Source: Saccoglossus kowalevskii (taxonomy: Eukaryota; Hemichordata; Enteropneusta; Harrimaniidae). Taken from it: a DNA stretch of 25,565 nt. Position numbers and translations under genes: made by a program. The stretch lies in contig NW_003149772.1 in the NCBI RefSeq assembly GCF_000003605.2, positions 192,978 to 218,542 of the forward strand, written 5' to 3'. A model generated the notes under the pieces. It was not told where the DNA came from and made no database searches. It saw nothing but the letters and a program-made list of their open reading frames with translations. Positions 1 to 10,012 of this stretch are shown in pieces. The stretch's first letter is position 1; each line of letters starts with the position of its first letter.

Positions 1-807
1 CCATTTTCGGACTGCGTCCGAACGGGGACTAAAAAGGGCTCTTGCTTGTATCAGGTGCTCTAGTCATAGGCTAGAAACAGGGTAGATTTGTGGGACTGTG
101 TGTAGAACAGAGAATATGTAAAATTTGTGAATTCCTTGAAATAGAAGAAGAATTCACTTCGTTTTAAAATGCCCTCTGTATGAAAACTTTGAAAACAATA
201 TTTATCCTCATGGTCATATACTTATCCAACATTAGAAAAATGTTATTCCAGTATATATGTTTTATATTCTTAGAATAGTTTTTTTTTTCTCTTTTTAGAT
301 TATAGTTTTTAAATTTTTTTCTGTAAGAACCTTTTTATCCTTTCCTAAGGATTTTATGCGTCTAATAAAATATTATCAAAATAAATCTGACCAAATAATC
401 GCAAAACTAGCAATGTTTTTACATAAAGCACAAATTCTGAGACAAGAGTGTATTAACATGAGGTGACCTTTGACCTCAGGAAAGAATAGTATGTATTTAT
501 TTTTTGTAAAATGGGCCGATGGCCTTTAAGAACGAATAAAGATTCACATATATACAAACTATGTTTCAGTGTACATTTTTAACCAATGTTCATGGACAAA
601 TAAAATTGCAGATAGAAGACGAAATAATAAAAATATCCAATAGGATTTATCGTCATAAATATGCATATCATAATGGATTAAAAGTGGATTCCATTCTTGA
701 GAGTGTGCATGCTGCTCCCCAGTTCGGGCATTATAGTCGAACATTAGAATTATCACTTGACAGTATTGCGCAATTATCACTATTAAAATACAAATAGAAT
801 AAAATAC
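1..807. other. intron or flank of the PIH1D2-like gene, no gene seen
   Basis: AT-rich DNA left of the donor at 807. It should contain the last PIH1D2 intron. Both strands hold chance frames here (for example plus 561-797), but none matches the missing CS-domain end. An imperfect inverted motif TCGGAC/GTCCGA lies at about 8-22 and GGGACTGTG at about 92-100, the latter recurring elsewhere in the window. Confidence 0.5.
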
Positions 808-1471
808 CTTTGATATATTCAGGTCACATTCTTGCACTGAGTGGACTTCGGGAAGAGAAATTTTCAAAACAATTCTTCTCGGCTTCTTTCCCGAGACATC
901 CTTGATTGATATCTCATATGTCGGCTCTACGAATTTCTCTTCATTCCCCATCTCCTGGATGAGTTTTTTTGACGAGTTTGACTTCTTCTCAAGATTCATT
1001 TTCTTTTCAAAGTTCACTTTGCACATGCCTGCTTCTGACTTGGATAGTCCTAAATGCTGAAGCATAGACTCTGGGTTATCCATATAACTTGCAACATCTT
1101 TGCCTTCTTGCTCTTGTGGTTCACTTTTGCTAAAGGTGTTTTTCAATAAACGCTGGTCACCTTTGAAGTTGAAATCAAAGCAGAGTTCGTACTTTCTTGA
1201 TATTTTTACTTTATTCTTGTCTCGTACCAAGTCAAGCGCCAGGTTAATCAAGAGATGTTGATCTTTACTATTTTTACAACACTGATCGAGTGTACTTGGA
1301 TTGAAAGCACATATAATAGTTGAAAATGTATCTATTTCAAAAAAAAAATACAAAAGACAATAAATTTTGGTTATTATTTGAAATGAATTGATTGATTGAT
1401 TGAGTGAGTGAGTGAGTGAATGAATGAATGAATGAATGAATGAATGAATGAATGAATGAATGAATAAAAAA

Positions 1472-1552
<81 letters not shown>

Positions 1553-4500
1553 ATATTGTGTACCACAGATGTTCTGTAAGCATGTATGAAGATCATTTAG
1601 TACTGTAGGATTTCATTGAATTTTTCAAATATCAAAAAATATTGTTACAATAAATAAATACAATGACAATAGAAAATAGCAATAGATACCATTGTCTTCT
1701 GTTATCTGTGTTATATCAGTGGCAGTGACAGGAATTGGATCGAAATTCGTTTTTGGTTCAGGAATTTTATCCCAGCTTACAATATTCACGTACAGTTTTT
1801 CTTTCCGAGGAGTCTGTGAAAACAAGAAATCAAAGAAAACTTAGAAAGGCGTACCGGTATTTAAAATGTACTCAACATTTTAAGATTAGGCTTTGATACC
1901 AGAAACTTGTAGTTTGCAGTCTGATTTATTTCAAAGCACCCACAGGGATTGAAATAGAATTTTTTCCCTGCATGCACAGTGTGCATGTTGAAGTTGAAAT
2001 TTACCTGCACTAACTTATTGTTTTAATTGATGCGATCACGAAAGAATTATTTTTTTTTAATTGTCTTACAATATTGGTTGAACTTAACTTAGGCTTAGTG
2101 AATATAATGAGAAAATGTGTTAATTTCTACATGCACAGTGTGCACATTATATTTTGAGTTTACTTGCACTAGGTAATAATCTATGTACATAGTGCAGTGT
2201 GCACAAGGGTATTTCGATCCCTGGTTTATTATAGAGAACCAAGTGCAAAATACTGGGAATGGATGCAATGTAACTAAATTTTAGTAACCATGTCAGGGTA
2301 AAAAAAGGGAACAAGTTTAGCATCTTATCAAATTTTGGTTTTAGGGTCAACTTGCGGGAACAGAAAAAGACACGCTGGTGATAAAGTGAAGTGACTTGTG
2401 ACGAATGAGTGATCTTAGTCAACTTCATCAGGTTCATGTCGTAACATGGTAATCAACAACAAAAATGGTGTTTTCTGAGCGGAGAGGATCACGAATCATC
2501 CTACCGGATTGTCTTGAGTACTAATCATCACATGGTACATAGATGATATTGCAAAGAACTGATTAAAGTTTGGCTATGAAATCCATCTATGCTTAAATTA
2601 ACTCATTTGCATAATATGCATAATCATCACATTCATTGAAATTTGGTAGATAAATGCCCTGAGATAATTCATCCAATAGACATGATTAGTTTAATGTTCA
2701 AAAACCATGTCTATAAACCACCTAATTTTGGTACCAATTCTCAATTTCTGATAACTCAAAAAATCAGATATAAATTGAATGGGCCAGAGGTCAAAATACT
2801 CTGGTGCACACTGCACTATGTACATAGATTATTACCTAGTGCAAGTAAACTCAAAATATAATGTGCACGCTGTGCATGTATAAATTAACACATTTTCTCA
2901 TTATATTCACTAAGCCTAAATTAAGTTCAACCAATATTGTAAGACAACTAAAAAAAAATAATTCTTTCGTGATCACATCTATCGAGAACCCGTAAATTTT
3001 ATTAAAACTTTAAAACAATAAGTTAGTGCAGGTAAATTTCAACTTCAACATGCACACTGTGCATGCAGGGAAAAAATTCTATTTCAATCCCTGTAATTAC
3101 CGCATCAATTACACTACATTGATCACCCTAGCTCATGCACTCTGTAAAGAGTTGTATTACGTTTGCTTTGAAATGACATTATCTGACTGATGATTTCCAA
3201 ATACTTGTCTATGAGAGATCGGTATTGTTGTTCCAGTGTAACACAGCCACATTTGTTTGCATCTCATAGTGTCTCATAGTTTTTAGTTTGACATACTACA
3301 CAAAAGCCGAATTAAACTACAAATATAGTGTGCACGACCGTTTCGCAATCGCATTTTCAGGATTCTTTGATTGAATGCAGCATTTACAGTTCTTTCAAAG
3401 TTACGTGATACAGTGTAACATTATCGTGCCAGTGGTCTCTCATCGGTGCGCAACTTAGCCAAAATAAAAGATTTCTACCAAAAATATTTCTACCAAAAAC
3501 TAATCAGATCTGTGAATCTATGTGCTAAGTTTCATTTAAATGTGATGATTAAAACTTGAGATATTAGTAGAAAAGCATGGAATTGACTAATATTGTACAG
3601 ATTTCAACCCCAAATTAACCAGGTCTGCACATCGTCCCATAGCACCTATGCACCAAGTTTCAAATCTGACCAGCAGTTCTTTAGATATTTGTGGAACAGA
3701 CATACACACAGACAGAGTAACTGCAAAGACTCTCATTGTGTGCCTCGCACACACAGAAGTGTAGCTTCACACCATCGTGTGCTTTGCCCACAGGAGTAAA
3801 AAATAAGCGTTAAAAAACACAATAAATCTTAATCCAGGTTGTAATCGTTCTTGAAAAAAGGTTTAGGAAATGGAATCTGAAAGCTATTTATTTATTTAAA
3901 CCTTTGAGTACAAGTCAACTTATGTCACCTTTAACAATAGGAAACCCACACAATTTTGTTTTCAATATTTTTGTTGTTGATCAAGTTCTATAGCTAATTA
4001 TGTCAATTTTAAACAAAATTATAGGAAAAAAACAAAACAATGGGCAGAATGTTGAACCTAAATTCATGTGGGAAAAAATAATGGCCTTTAAAAGGTTTTT
4101 CACACTGACTATATGTGATATGCTGGTCCATTATGAGTAAATTTTATTTTTTTTCATGAAAGTTCATTTTTTAAAAAACTTTCACCCCCTGTATCTCCTC
4201 TTAAAGGCCCAATTTACTTGCCCTGGGCAAGTGTGAATTGGGGGTGTGGCTATGCTAATGATGGTTGTTAATCACTTGCATAGCCTATGACGCATCCTGT
4301 TTCAGCGGTCCAACATCACATGACTTTGATTGACAGAAGTTAATTATTCAAGATTAGTAGCACGTCCCTTTCCTCGGCTCATGTTTTTTACTTTTATCCG
4401 CCAAAATCTCAGCTCATACACTATTTATTGTCATAAATATTACACACAGTCACTGCTGTGATATTCATAGTCACATGCATCCATTTTGGCACGACATAAT

Positions 4501-4909
4501 CGACCTGTAAGTGCAAGGAAAGTTTTTACCGGAGCTTGGCTGGAGCTGTTTACTACAGCGTGACAAGCAAGGAAATAATCCCTATTGTTTAAAAGCGTAT
4601 TTATAGTATACCTGGGCCTTTAAAGAGTTCAACCCTGGGCAGAGAATAGAAAACTATGTCAGAGGTCAAACCTGGGTCAGAGGTCAACTCAACCTTGGAT
4701 AGTTATACTTACAAACATATCGGTATGTATGCACATATATGCCTTTGGGGGCGCCATATTTTCTATGCCTTCCTGTAAGGTTTTATCAAGGAATTTCTTG
4801 TAAGCTTCAGGATCACTATCTGATAACTCATCCAGCATGCTCCATATGTGTTGTGCTTGTTTCATCAAATCTTCCTGAGATGCGTCACTCGCCATTATGT
4901 CTGTAACGT
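808..4909 (-). CDS. PIH1D2: PIH1 domain-containing protein 2-like gene, 3' end outside window
   Basis: Three coding exons read on the minus strand: 4895-4713 (61 codons from ATG 4895-4893; the exon itself starts at acceptor 4909), 1813-1690 and 1331-808. All have AG/GT junctions and phases that match (0, then 1, then 0), giving 277 residues. The N-terminus (MASDASQED..., then LDELSDSDPEAYKKF) matches the start of vertebrate PIH1D2. Exon 3 carries the PIH-type segment EKLYVNIVSWDKIPEP. Exon 4 begins with a STIICAFNPSTLDQ block and ends in a CS/p23-like segment (KPRRIVLKISLPEVHSVQEC, then DLNIS). Vertebrate PIH1D2 is about 315 residues, so roughly 40 C-terminal residues, the last strands of the CS domain, should lie left of base 1; I found no matching exon in 1-807. 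PIH proteins act with HSP90/R2TP in assembling axonemal dyneins and other complexes; the role here is inferred from family. No break is seen in the exons. Confidence 0.9.
1386..1555. repeat. compound tetranucleotide microsatellite
   Basis: Blocks of TTGA, GTGA, GAAT and then AAAT units follow one another without break in the PIH1D2 intron, about 55 bases from the exon acceptor at 1332. The order suggests stepwise point mutation and expansion of one tetranucleotide array. The long YLFI repeat frame it creates on the minus strand is an artefact. Confidence 0.95.
1942..3094. mobile_element. foldback element with about 270-290-bp inverted arms
   Basis: The left arm (1942 to about 2208) begins ACAGGGATTGAAATAGAA. 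The right arm (about 2803-3094) ends in its complement TTCTATTTCAATCCCTGT. Blocks such as TGCATGCACAGTGTGCATG, the TTACTTGCACTAGG segment and ATGTACATAGTGCAGTGTGC recur in inverted order, with small indels (one of about 30 bases in the right arm near 2980). The spacer of about 590 bases codes for nothing recognisable. The arm termini hold their own palindromes. No clear target duplication is seen. This is a non-autonomous DNA element or foldback inside a PIH1D2 intron. Confidence 0.85.
3480..3800. repeat. diverged dispersed-repeat remnant with two related units
   Basis: Two related units are seen: about 3500-3575 (GTGCTAAGTTTCATTTAAAT, then GATATT) and about 3610-3700 (TGCACCAAGTTTCAAATCTG, then GATATT). 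The second is followed by an ACAGACA-rich stretch. The pattern resembles common invertebrate dispersed repeats that end in ACAG-type tracts. The short frame at 3593-3799 is not a gene. Confidence 0.4.
4201..4623. mobile_element. MITE with TTAA target duplication
   Basis: The left end TTAAAGGCCCA (4201-4211) is mirrored by TGGGCCTTTAA (4613-4623). The outer TTAA copies fit a TTAA target duplication, leaving a 7-bp inverted terminus AGGCCCA. The 423-base element is non-coding. TTAA targets are typical of piggyBac and Kolobok-like transposases; which of these is not decidable here. Confidence 0.65.
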
Positions 4910-4924
4910 CTGTAAGCACATCAA

Positions 4925-5115
4925 TATTACTTTATTCAGATACATTCACATAAAAATAAATGTTTATATTTATTTACATAAAATCATTAAATATTCTTAT
5001 TTATTCACATAAAATAATTAATTAACAAATTTATTCACATAAACTTAATAAATATTCAAATTTATTTACATAATATTTTTTAATTATTCTGATTTATTCA
5101 CATAAAAATAATTAT
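4925..5115. repeat. AT-rich imperfect tandem array
   Basis: The phrase ATTTATTCACATAAA or a close variant recurs about six times at roughly 30-45-base spacing, with AT-rich filler. It lies just upstream of the first PIH1D2 coding exon, in the intron. Individual copies are diverged and some read TTTACATAA. Confidence 0.7.
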
Positions 5116-5960
5116 TCAAAAAACAACTGCCTATAAAACCGTATATTTCTTTTATTGTTATTTTTGTTTATGAATATTTTTGGGGTTTTACTTGCTGTTA
5201 CTAAGTTTTTATATATCATATCTCGGTTAACTACTCGTAAATTAAAATACCCAGAATTTATTCATTTTGCAATAAACTGTACTCCAAGGCAATACAACGA
5301 TATTGACCTAAAACAAGTTGGGGGTCACCAGCCTTTTTTTTTGAGAAACTGATGGCTGTATTTTAGTGGAAAGTCGCCATTTTGTCACTATTATAACATT
5401 TTTACCATAGGTTTCTATGGCAGAGATATTATGCAATATCTCAAAATCTAGCCTGGTGAGATACTTTTTGTTCTGAATTATTTAAAAAATCTGGGTTTTA
5501 AAAAGTGTCAAAATTTTGTTCTTTAACATTGTGTTCTATGGAATTCTTCTAAAAATAACAATTTTCAAGAAATATTAGGGCATGTTTCTCAAAAAGCATA
5601 ACTGTAACACACAAAATAATGCTATTTCATTGTACCATGAGACATTAGCTTCATGATTGTACATAATAAACTAAAGAACATTGTCATGCGATCTATGACC
5701 AATTTTGTCAAACATTATGACTAGGCTTAATAACTAAACACAATAACTAAACATAAGTTAATTATAAAAAGTTAGCAATAAAAATATTGGAGGCTATAAC
5801 TACATCGTCATTTTGATTTTATAAATGTCTTTTAACTTGTTTGAAATAAACAGTAAACTACATTCATGGCTACCCTTAACCCACATAAGTAATATTTAAA
5901 CTTGTATAACTTGTTTGTAAAATTATAAAATGATGTATCACTTTGCTGTCACCATGACAG

Positions 5961-6055
5961 CCAATTCATTCTCCTCATATTGCGAATGAATTGGATTGTT
6001 TGAAAGAAAATCTTCGAAAACAGGAGATGATTGGACATTTAGAAAATGACCTCAA
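5961..6055 (+). CDS. orphan coding-quality exon, coiled-coil-like, parent gene unknown
   Basis: A 95-base segment lies between an acceptor (GACAG ending at 5960) and a strong donor (GTAAGT at 6056), open in one frame throughout. The frame reads PIHSPHIANELDCLKENL, then RKQEMIGHLENDL: a charged helix with heptad-like Leu/Ile spacing and non-repetitive codons. It is inside the first intron of the PIH1D2-like gene on the opposite strand. I find no partner exon in the window, so it may be part of an unfinished gene, a captured exon or a pseudogene piece. A perfect 14-bp-arm hairpin begins 36 bases after the donor. Confidence 0.4.
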
Positions 6056-6091
6056 GTAAGTAAAACATGAAGTGCTTTGTGTTTACATGGA

Positions 6092-6123
6092 GCACAGTCC
6101 CTCAAGGTGTTGAGGGACTGTGC
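6092..6123. repeat. perfect hairpin of the CACAGTCCCTC family
   Basis: Arms GCACAGTCCCTCAA and TTGAGGGACTGTGC (14 bp each, perfect) flank a GGTG loop. Related inverted motifs occur at 22450-22483 and, weaker, at 18618-18640. It may be the end of a small mobile element. Confidence 0.7.
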
Positions 6124-6693
6124 ATGGAGCTATAAAAAAATTCCCATAGCTTAATGGTGCATGCTCACAATAAAATTAACTCACGATCGACTCGAACAAT
6201 AAATTACGTGTATGGACATGATTAAGCTTCAAGTTCGCAACATTGTTTATTTCATTCGGTGGAAAACCTAGCAGTGTTGTTGTTAATTTATTACAAGGAT
6301 GTGTTTTCATATATAAACAATCCCACAAATCTATGACAAACGGCATCGCTAGTCTATGCAGATCACGTTTTATTCAATCTTCCAGTCTCTTTTTTTGATA
6401 TACAAGGTACTTGACAACGGTGGTATTTATCATTTTTGTGTGTAATTTTAACAAACTCTGATATTGCTTTAGTGACAGATAAACTCCAAAAGTTCAGAAT
6501 TAACATCCAAACATAATTCATAGACGTTATCAGAGACTTTACGGCATAGATAAGGTATTAATTCGTGACCTCAGATGACTTCCGCGTTTGAAAAAAACCG
6601 GAGGCGATCGTTTAGATCACCTTTCTCGACCAACCGTCGAATCATCGTAGCTCGTTTACCACACGATTGGTTTACATGTAAAAGTCAACTTAC

Positions 6694-6835
6694 CTAAAAC
6701 GGGCGTTCGAATGCACGGATGTTCTGTTTGAAAGTATGTCAATGTAAAAGATAAGTTGCCTGGGGTACCCGGAATACGAAATCACACGAATGTCGATTAG
6801 TGGTGGTGTGTGGGGAAAAGGGGTTTCCTTGTGCG
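6694..6835 (-). other. PIH1D2: probable untranslated first exon of the PIH1D2-like gene
   Basis: On the minus strand a perfect donor TAG|GTAAGT ends an exon at 6694. The first coding exon has an acceptor at 4910-4911 with 14 untranslated bases before its ATG, so a 5' UTR exon is needed upstream. This is the best donor in the CpG-richer stretch 6550-7200. The transcription start near 6835 is a guess, placed just downstream (minus strand) of two CRE-like sites. RNA ends would be needed to fix it. Confidence 0.4.
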
Positions 6836-6870
6836 TACTACGTCACTGATATTGATGTGACGTCATCGAT
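6836..6870. promoter_or_regulatory. candidate bidirectional promoter core with two CRE-like sites
   Basis: A palindromic TGACGTCA is at 6858-6865 and a second ACGTCA half-type site at 6840-6845, in a locally CpG-rich stretch. The interval is flanked by divergent good donors: GTAAGT on the minus strand (exon end 6694) and GTAAGT on the plus strand at 6948. TGACGTCA is the established ATF/CREB site and is common in TATA-less promoters. That it drives PIH1D2 leftwards and NKAPD1 rightwards is inference from the head-to-head layout. Confidence 0.4.
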
Positions 6871-6947
6871 TCCGACTATCACAGCGCCACTCGAAAATGC
6901 TGCTGCCGTTGTAAGGAATAAGGTTTCTTCATAATTCAAGTCTAAGA
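6870..6947 (+). other. NKAPD1: possible untranslated first exon of the NKAPD1-like gene
   Basis: The coding start of NKAPD1 at 10038 lies in an exon that opens at an acceptor (polypyrimidine stretch, CAG at 10010-10012), so a non-coding exon must exist upstream. A plus-strand GTAAGT donor at 6948 next to the CRE-like sites is a candidate end for it. Other weaker donors exist between 6900 and 10000, so the placement is tentative. Confidence 0.25.
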
Positions 6948-6949
6948 GT

Positions 6950-9900
6950 AAGTTTTGTTTTGATTGAACTACCACATTCAGTTGTAGCTTTTTTTTTGTA
7001 TTGCTGTCACGGTGTTTTTTATCCAGTGATTGAGCTGGAGATGAAACACGGGTTAGTGAGTGCGATGGACCACAGCACAGTTCCTCGCCGGATGTGACTG
7101 GCGTTTGACTTGATCGTGGTGAGGTTTCTTTTGCTTCATTCACAGGGAGAGTTTCCGGAGATTTGTCAGTCGACCCACGCCATAGTTCTTTCGATTGTGT
7201 TTGGTTGCGTTGAATTTATCTAATGAATTCATGGTTGGTGCGGGTCAGGTCAACCTTAATAAAATCACCATATATTTGTATATCTCGCAACACAAACCCA
7301 ATCTATGATAGCAGGCCGGGACTTTGTTCTCATTTAGTCTTTCAATCATAAGGTCTTGCCAAAATGTTTTTCATAAATGGGGCGGTGAGGCGATCTTTGT
7401 TTATTATAAAATATTTTATGGGGACAATTCATCAATTCGTCATCTGAGGGCGCTGTGCGGTGGTGAAATAATTATATACCTATCTAACCTATTATCTATC
7501 TAATAACCTATTTAAACGGTGGACTAAATTTATGATATTGTCAAAAAATCATAGAAGATTTGGTGAAAATCGGCAGTTTTTGGCATCGACGTATTTTCAC
7601 TCGGAAACGCAAGGGCGATAAGACTCGATTTTCAAGGGCGCAGGTTGTTGGGATCGGACTGTTTCTTTGGTTTCTAGTTCGTTGTGAATACAGAATATGT
7701 TCTGTTTCAATACAGGATTTTGATATGCCAATCCGGCAATTTTAACAATTTCTTATTGGAGCGTCCCCTGTATAAATGGTCCTCTACTCTCCAAAAAATG
7801 ACAATGGTACTAGTCCAGAATAGAGTAAGACTTCCTGTTCAGCGCGTCTTTGATTGTAGCAATGTTTACGCCACTGTGCGAAAATACACACACTCGCGAA
7901 TTTGACAACATTCACTTGAGTGTTGTAGGATAGTGGGAATAGAAGCAAATAGATGGAAATACCAGTTACATCACTCATTCAGATTGATGATTCGATTGCT
8001 GGCCAGTATAGCTGTATTTATTGTTCATTTCTATGCAATATGTCTACACATGCGATTCTCAATTTTGATGTGTAAAATTATATAGCTGCTGTGGACGGCG
8101 ACGGCTGACACAATGTTTTGGCTCTGCGGCTCTTTTGACATGGGCAACTAATTTTTAGCTTGCTTTTTTGTTTTACTATTCTGACGTTTACTTGGTCGCA
8201 TTTTGTATATATCAGTCAGACACTGACAGTGAGTAAATGGGCCGGAACATAGTCAACATGGGACTCGGAGATCATAGCGTCATCGCACAACATTGATGAA
8301 TGAAATTTACATTACATCTCATGCTTCCGAACAATCCGACATTTATGCTGGTGACTGTGAAGAACAAAGTACTTGTACTGTATTGTACTATTTGACCGTT
8401 GTTTTTTTTTTTGCACAAAATACCAAGAACACAAAACAAATAACAACTGACAACAATCGACAAAACAAAACAAAAACTGCTGAGTCCACCATACAGTCAC
8501 TGCAGTCACATCAGTAAGAAAAATATACTGTGGACCTCATGGTCAATGTAAATACAAAATAAATGTAGTGAATACAATATTTATAAAAATAATCTTGCAG
8601 CCTCCATGGACAAGTTGACAAGCTCTAATATTGCAAAACCGTTAGTTGTGAACTGAACTTTAAATCTCATTAGAATTTCCATATAAAGTTACACAGTTCG
8701 AAAAAATGCATTATTAGACAAGGAAAAATAATGCCTTTTTGTCAAGGCTATATTCTAAATTCTGTTATTTTGGGGGTATTTTTGTGAGTGTACACAGATG
8801 CATTAAAATATATATACCCATTAAAATTATCAAAAATTCAAATGTAGTGAAAATGGGAAGTAATCAAAATTATCGAGAGTAATTATAGCTTTGTTGAAAA
8901 AATCCAAAGCCTAAATCTAAAAGTGTAATTGGTGATGGGAATTGCCAAGCCAGTTTTTAAAAATAGTGAACACAATTTTTTGTAAATATTACTGACTGCG
9001 AAAAAAGCCCATCGCGAAGTGTCTTGTTGCAAAAAAAAAAAAAATGACCGCACTCAGGCTTTTGCCGATGTGTACACTGGCAAGAAGCATAACTTTTTTT
9101 GGCCTAACTGACTGAAGTTTTAAATACAATTGTCGATTGAAACACTGGTCTTTAAAGGTGGTCGTCGTGCCGCATCAAGTTCGATATGGGACTCATAGCG
9201 ATGTATAAAGTGTGTGTAGAATACATTGTTTATTTATATGACAACAACCACCCTATTTTCATGACATAATGTTGGTGCACACTTTTATTTATTTTTCTGC
9301 TGCAAATCAGATAGACATAATAAAAACAAGATATCTGATTTCGTTTAATCCCCATATGCATTTTGAATTAATTAATATTTGAATATAATATATAAGAAAT
9401 TAAAAAGAAAAGTCTTTCCAGAAAAAATATGCACCTTAAAAAACACTCAGAAATTTGTATAGTGCAACTATACTACTATGAAATCACATAGCTTGCACTA
9501 GTGCGTCACAGGAAATGTAATTTGAATGAGCTGCCCATTTTTTTACTATGAATACAAACATTATCAGATGTGTTAAACCTATATTTAACACAACATATAG
9601 TCTTGCATACAGTTTGAATTACCAGGTAACACTATGATTGACATTTTTACTTTAAAGACTTGTATGGCTGCTCAAAACATGTCACGTCTACAACATTTTG
9701 GCAAGAATTGCTCTTAAATTTTGCCCGACTAACATTAAAATTGTATTCTGTAAATATCTATGATTGTATACAACAAACAGAAAAATAAAGTACTCCTTGA
9801 ATTCTGATTAACAAGAAGCGCCATTTCGGTGCACTTCAACGAGATACATCACCATTGAACGTGATTTACATTCTGAAATCTGGTCACCTGGTATATACCT

Positions 9901-10012
9901 ACAGCTGCAGTACGTGTACCGGTATGTCAAATATAAATTGTATAAATTGCAACATGAAAATAAACAATGAACCTGAACTTCTCATTTAACAATCAAATTT
10001 GATCTTTTTCAG
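6950..10012. other. NKAPD1: probable first intron of the NKAPD1-like gene
   Basis: About 3 kb without a supported gene. The first few hundred bases are CpG-richer and contain a 120-codon open frame on the minus strand (about 7190-6838) that overlaps the proposed promoter and has no recognisable motif. From 7500 on the DNA is AT-rich and only short chance frames are present. Confidence 0.45.

Larger units (their letters stand above)
5116..6690. other. PIH1D2: first intron of the PIH1D2-like gene
   Basis: Apart from the orphan exon at 5961-6055 and the hairpin at 6092-6123, this interval shows no gene. CpG content rises after about 6540 toward the promoter region. Confidence 0.5.

Noticed and set aside
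561-797. Plus-strand 78-residue frame ending at 797
   Set aside because: No recognisable motif; it lies in the presumed PIH1D2 intron on the opposite strand, has no splice or poly(A) support, and the sequence is AT-rich.
1374-1596. Minus-strand frames with long YLFIYLFI and FIHSFIHS repeats
   Set aside because: They are translations of the tetranucleotide microsatellite. The real PIH1D2 exon starts at 1331 after a clear acceptor.
2147-2861. Two frames with the same CTLHYVHRLLPSASKLKI tail on opposite strands
   Set aside because: The shared tail is the inverted arms of the foldback element translated on both strands, not a duplicated gene.
6092-6130. Helitron 3' end (hairpin followed by CTRR)
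   Set aside because: The hairpin is perfect, but no CTRR terminus follows at the expected distance (CTAT is present instead).
6838-7190. Minus-strand open frame of about 120 codons with a hydrophobic end
   Set aside because: It has no ATG near its start (a TAA precedes it), overlaps the candidate promoter and CRE-like sites, and has no recognisable family.
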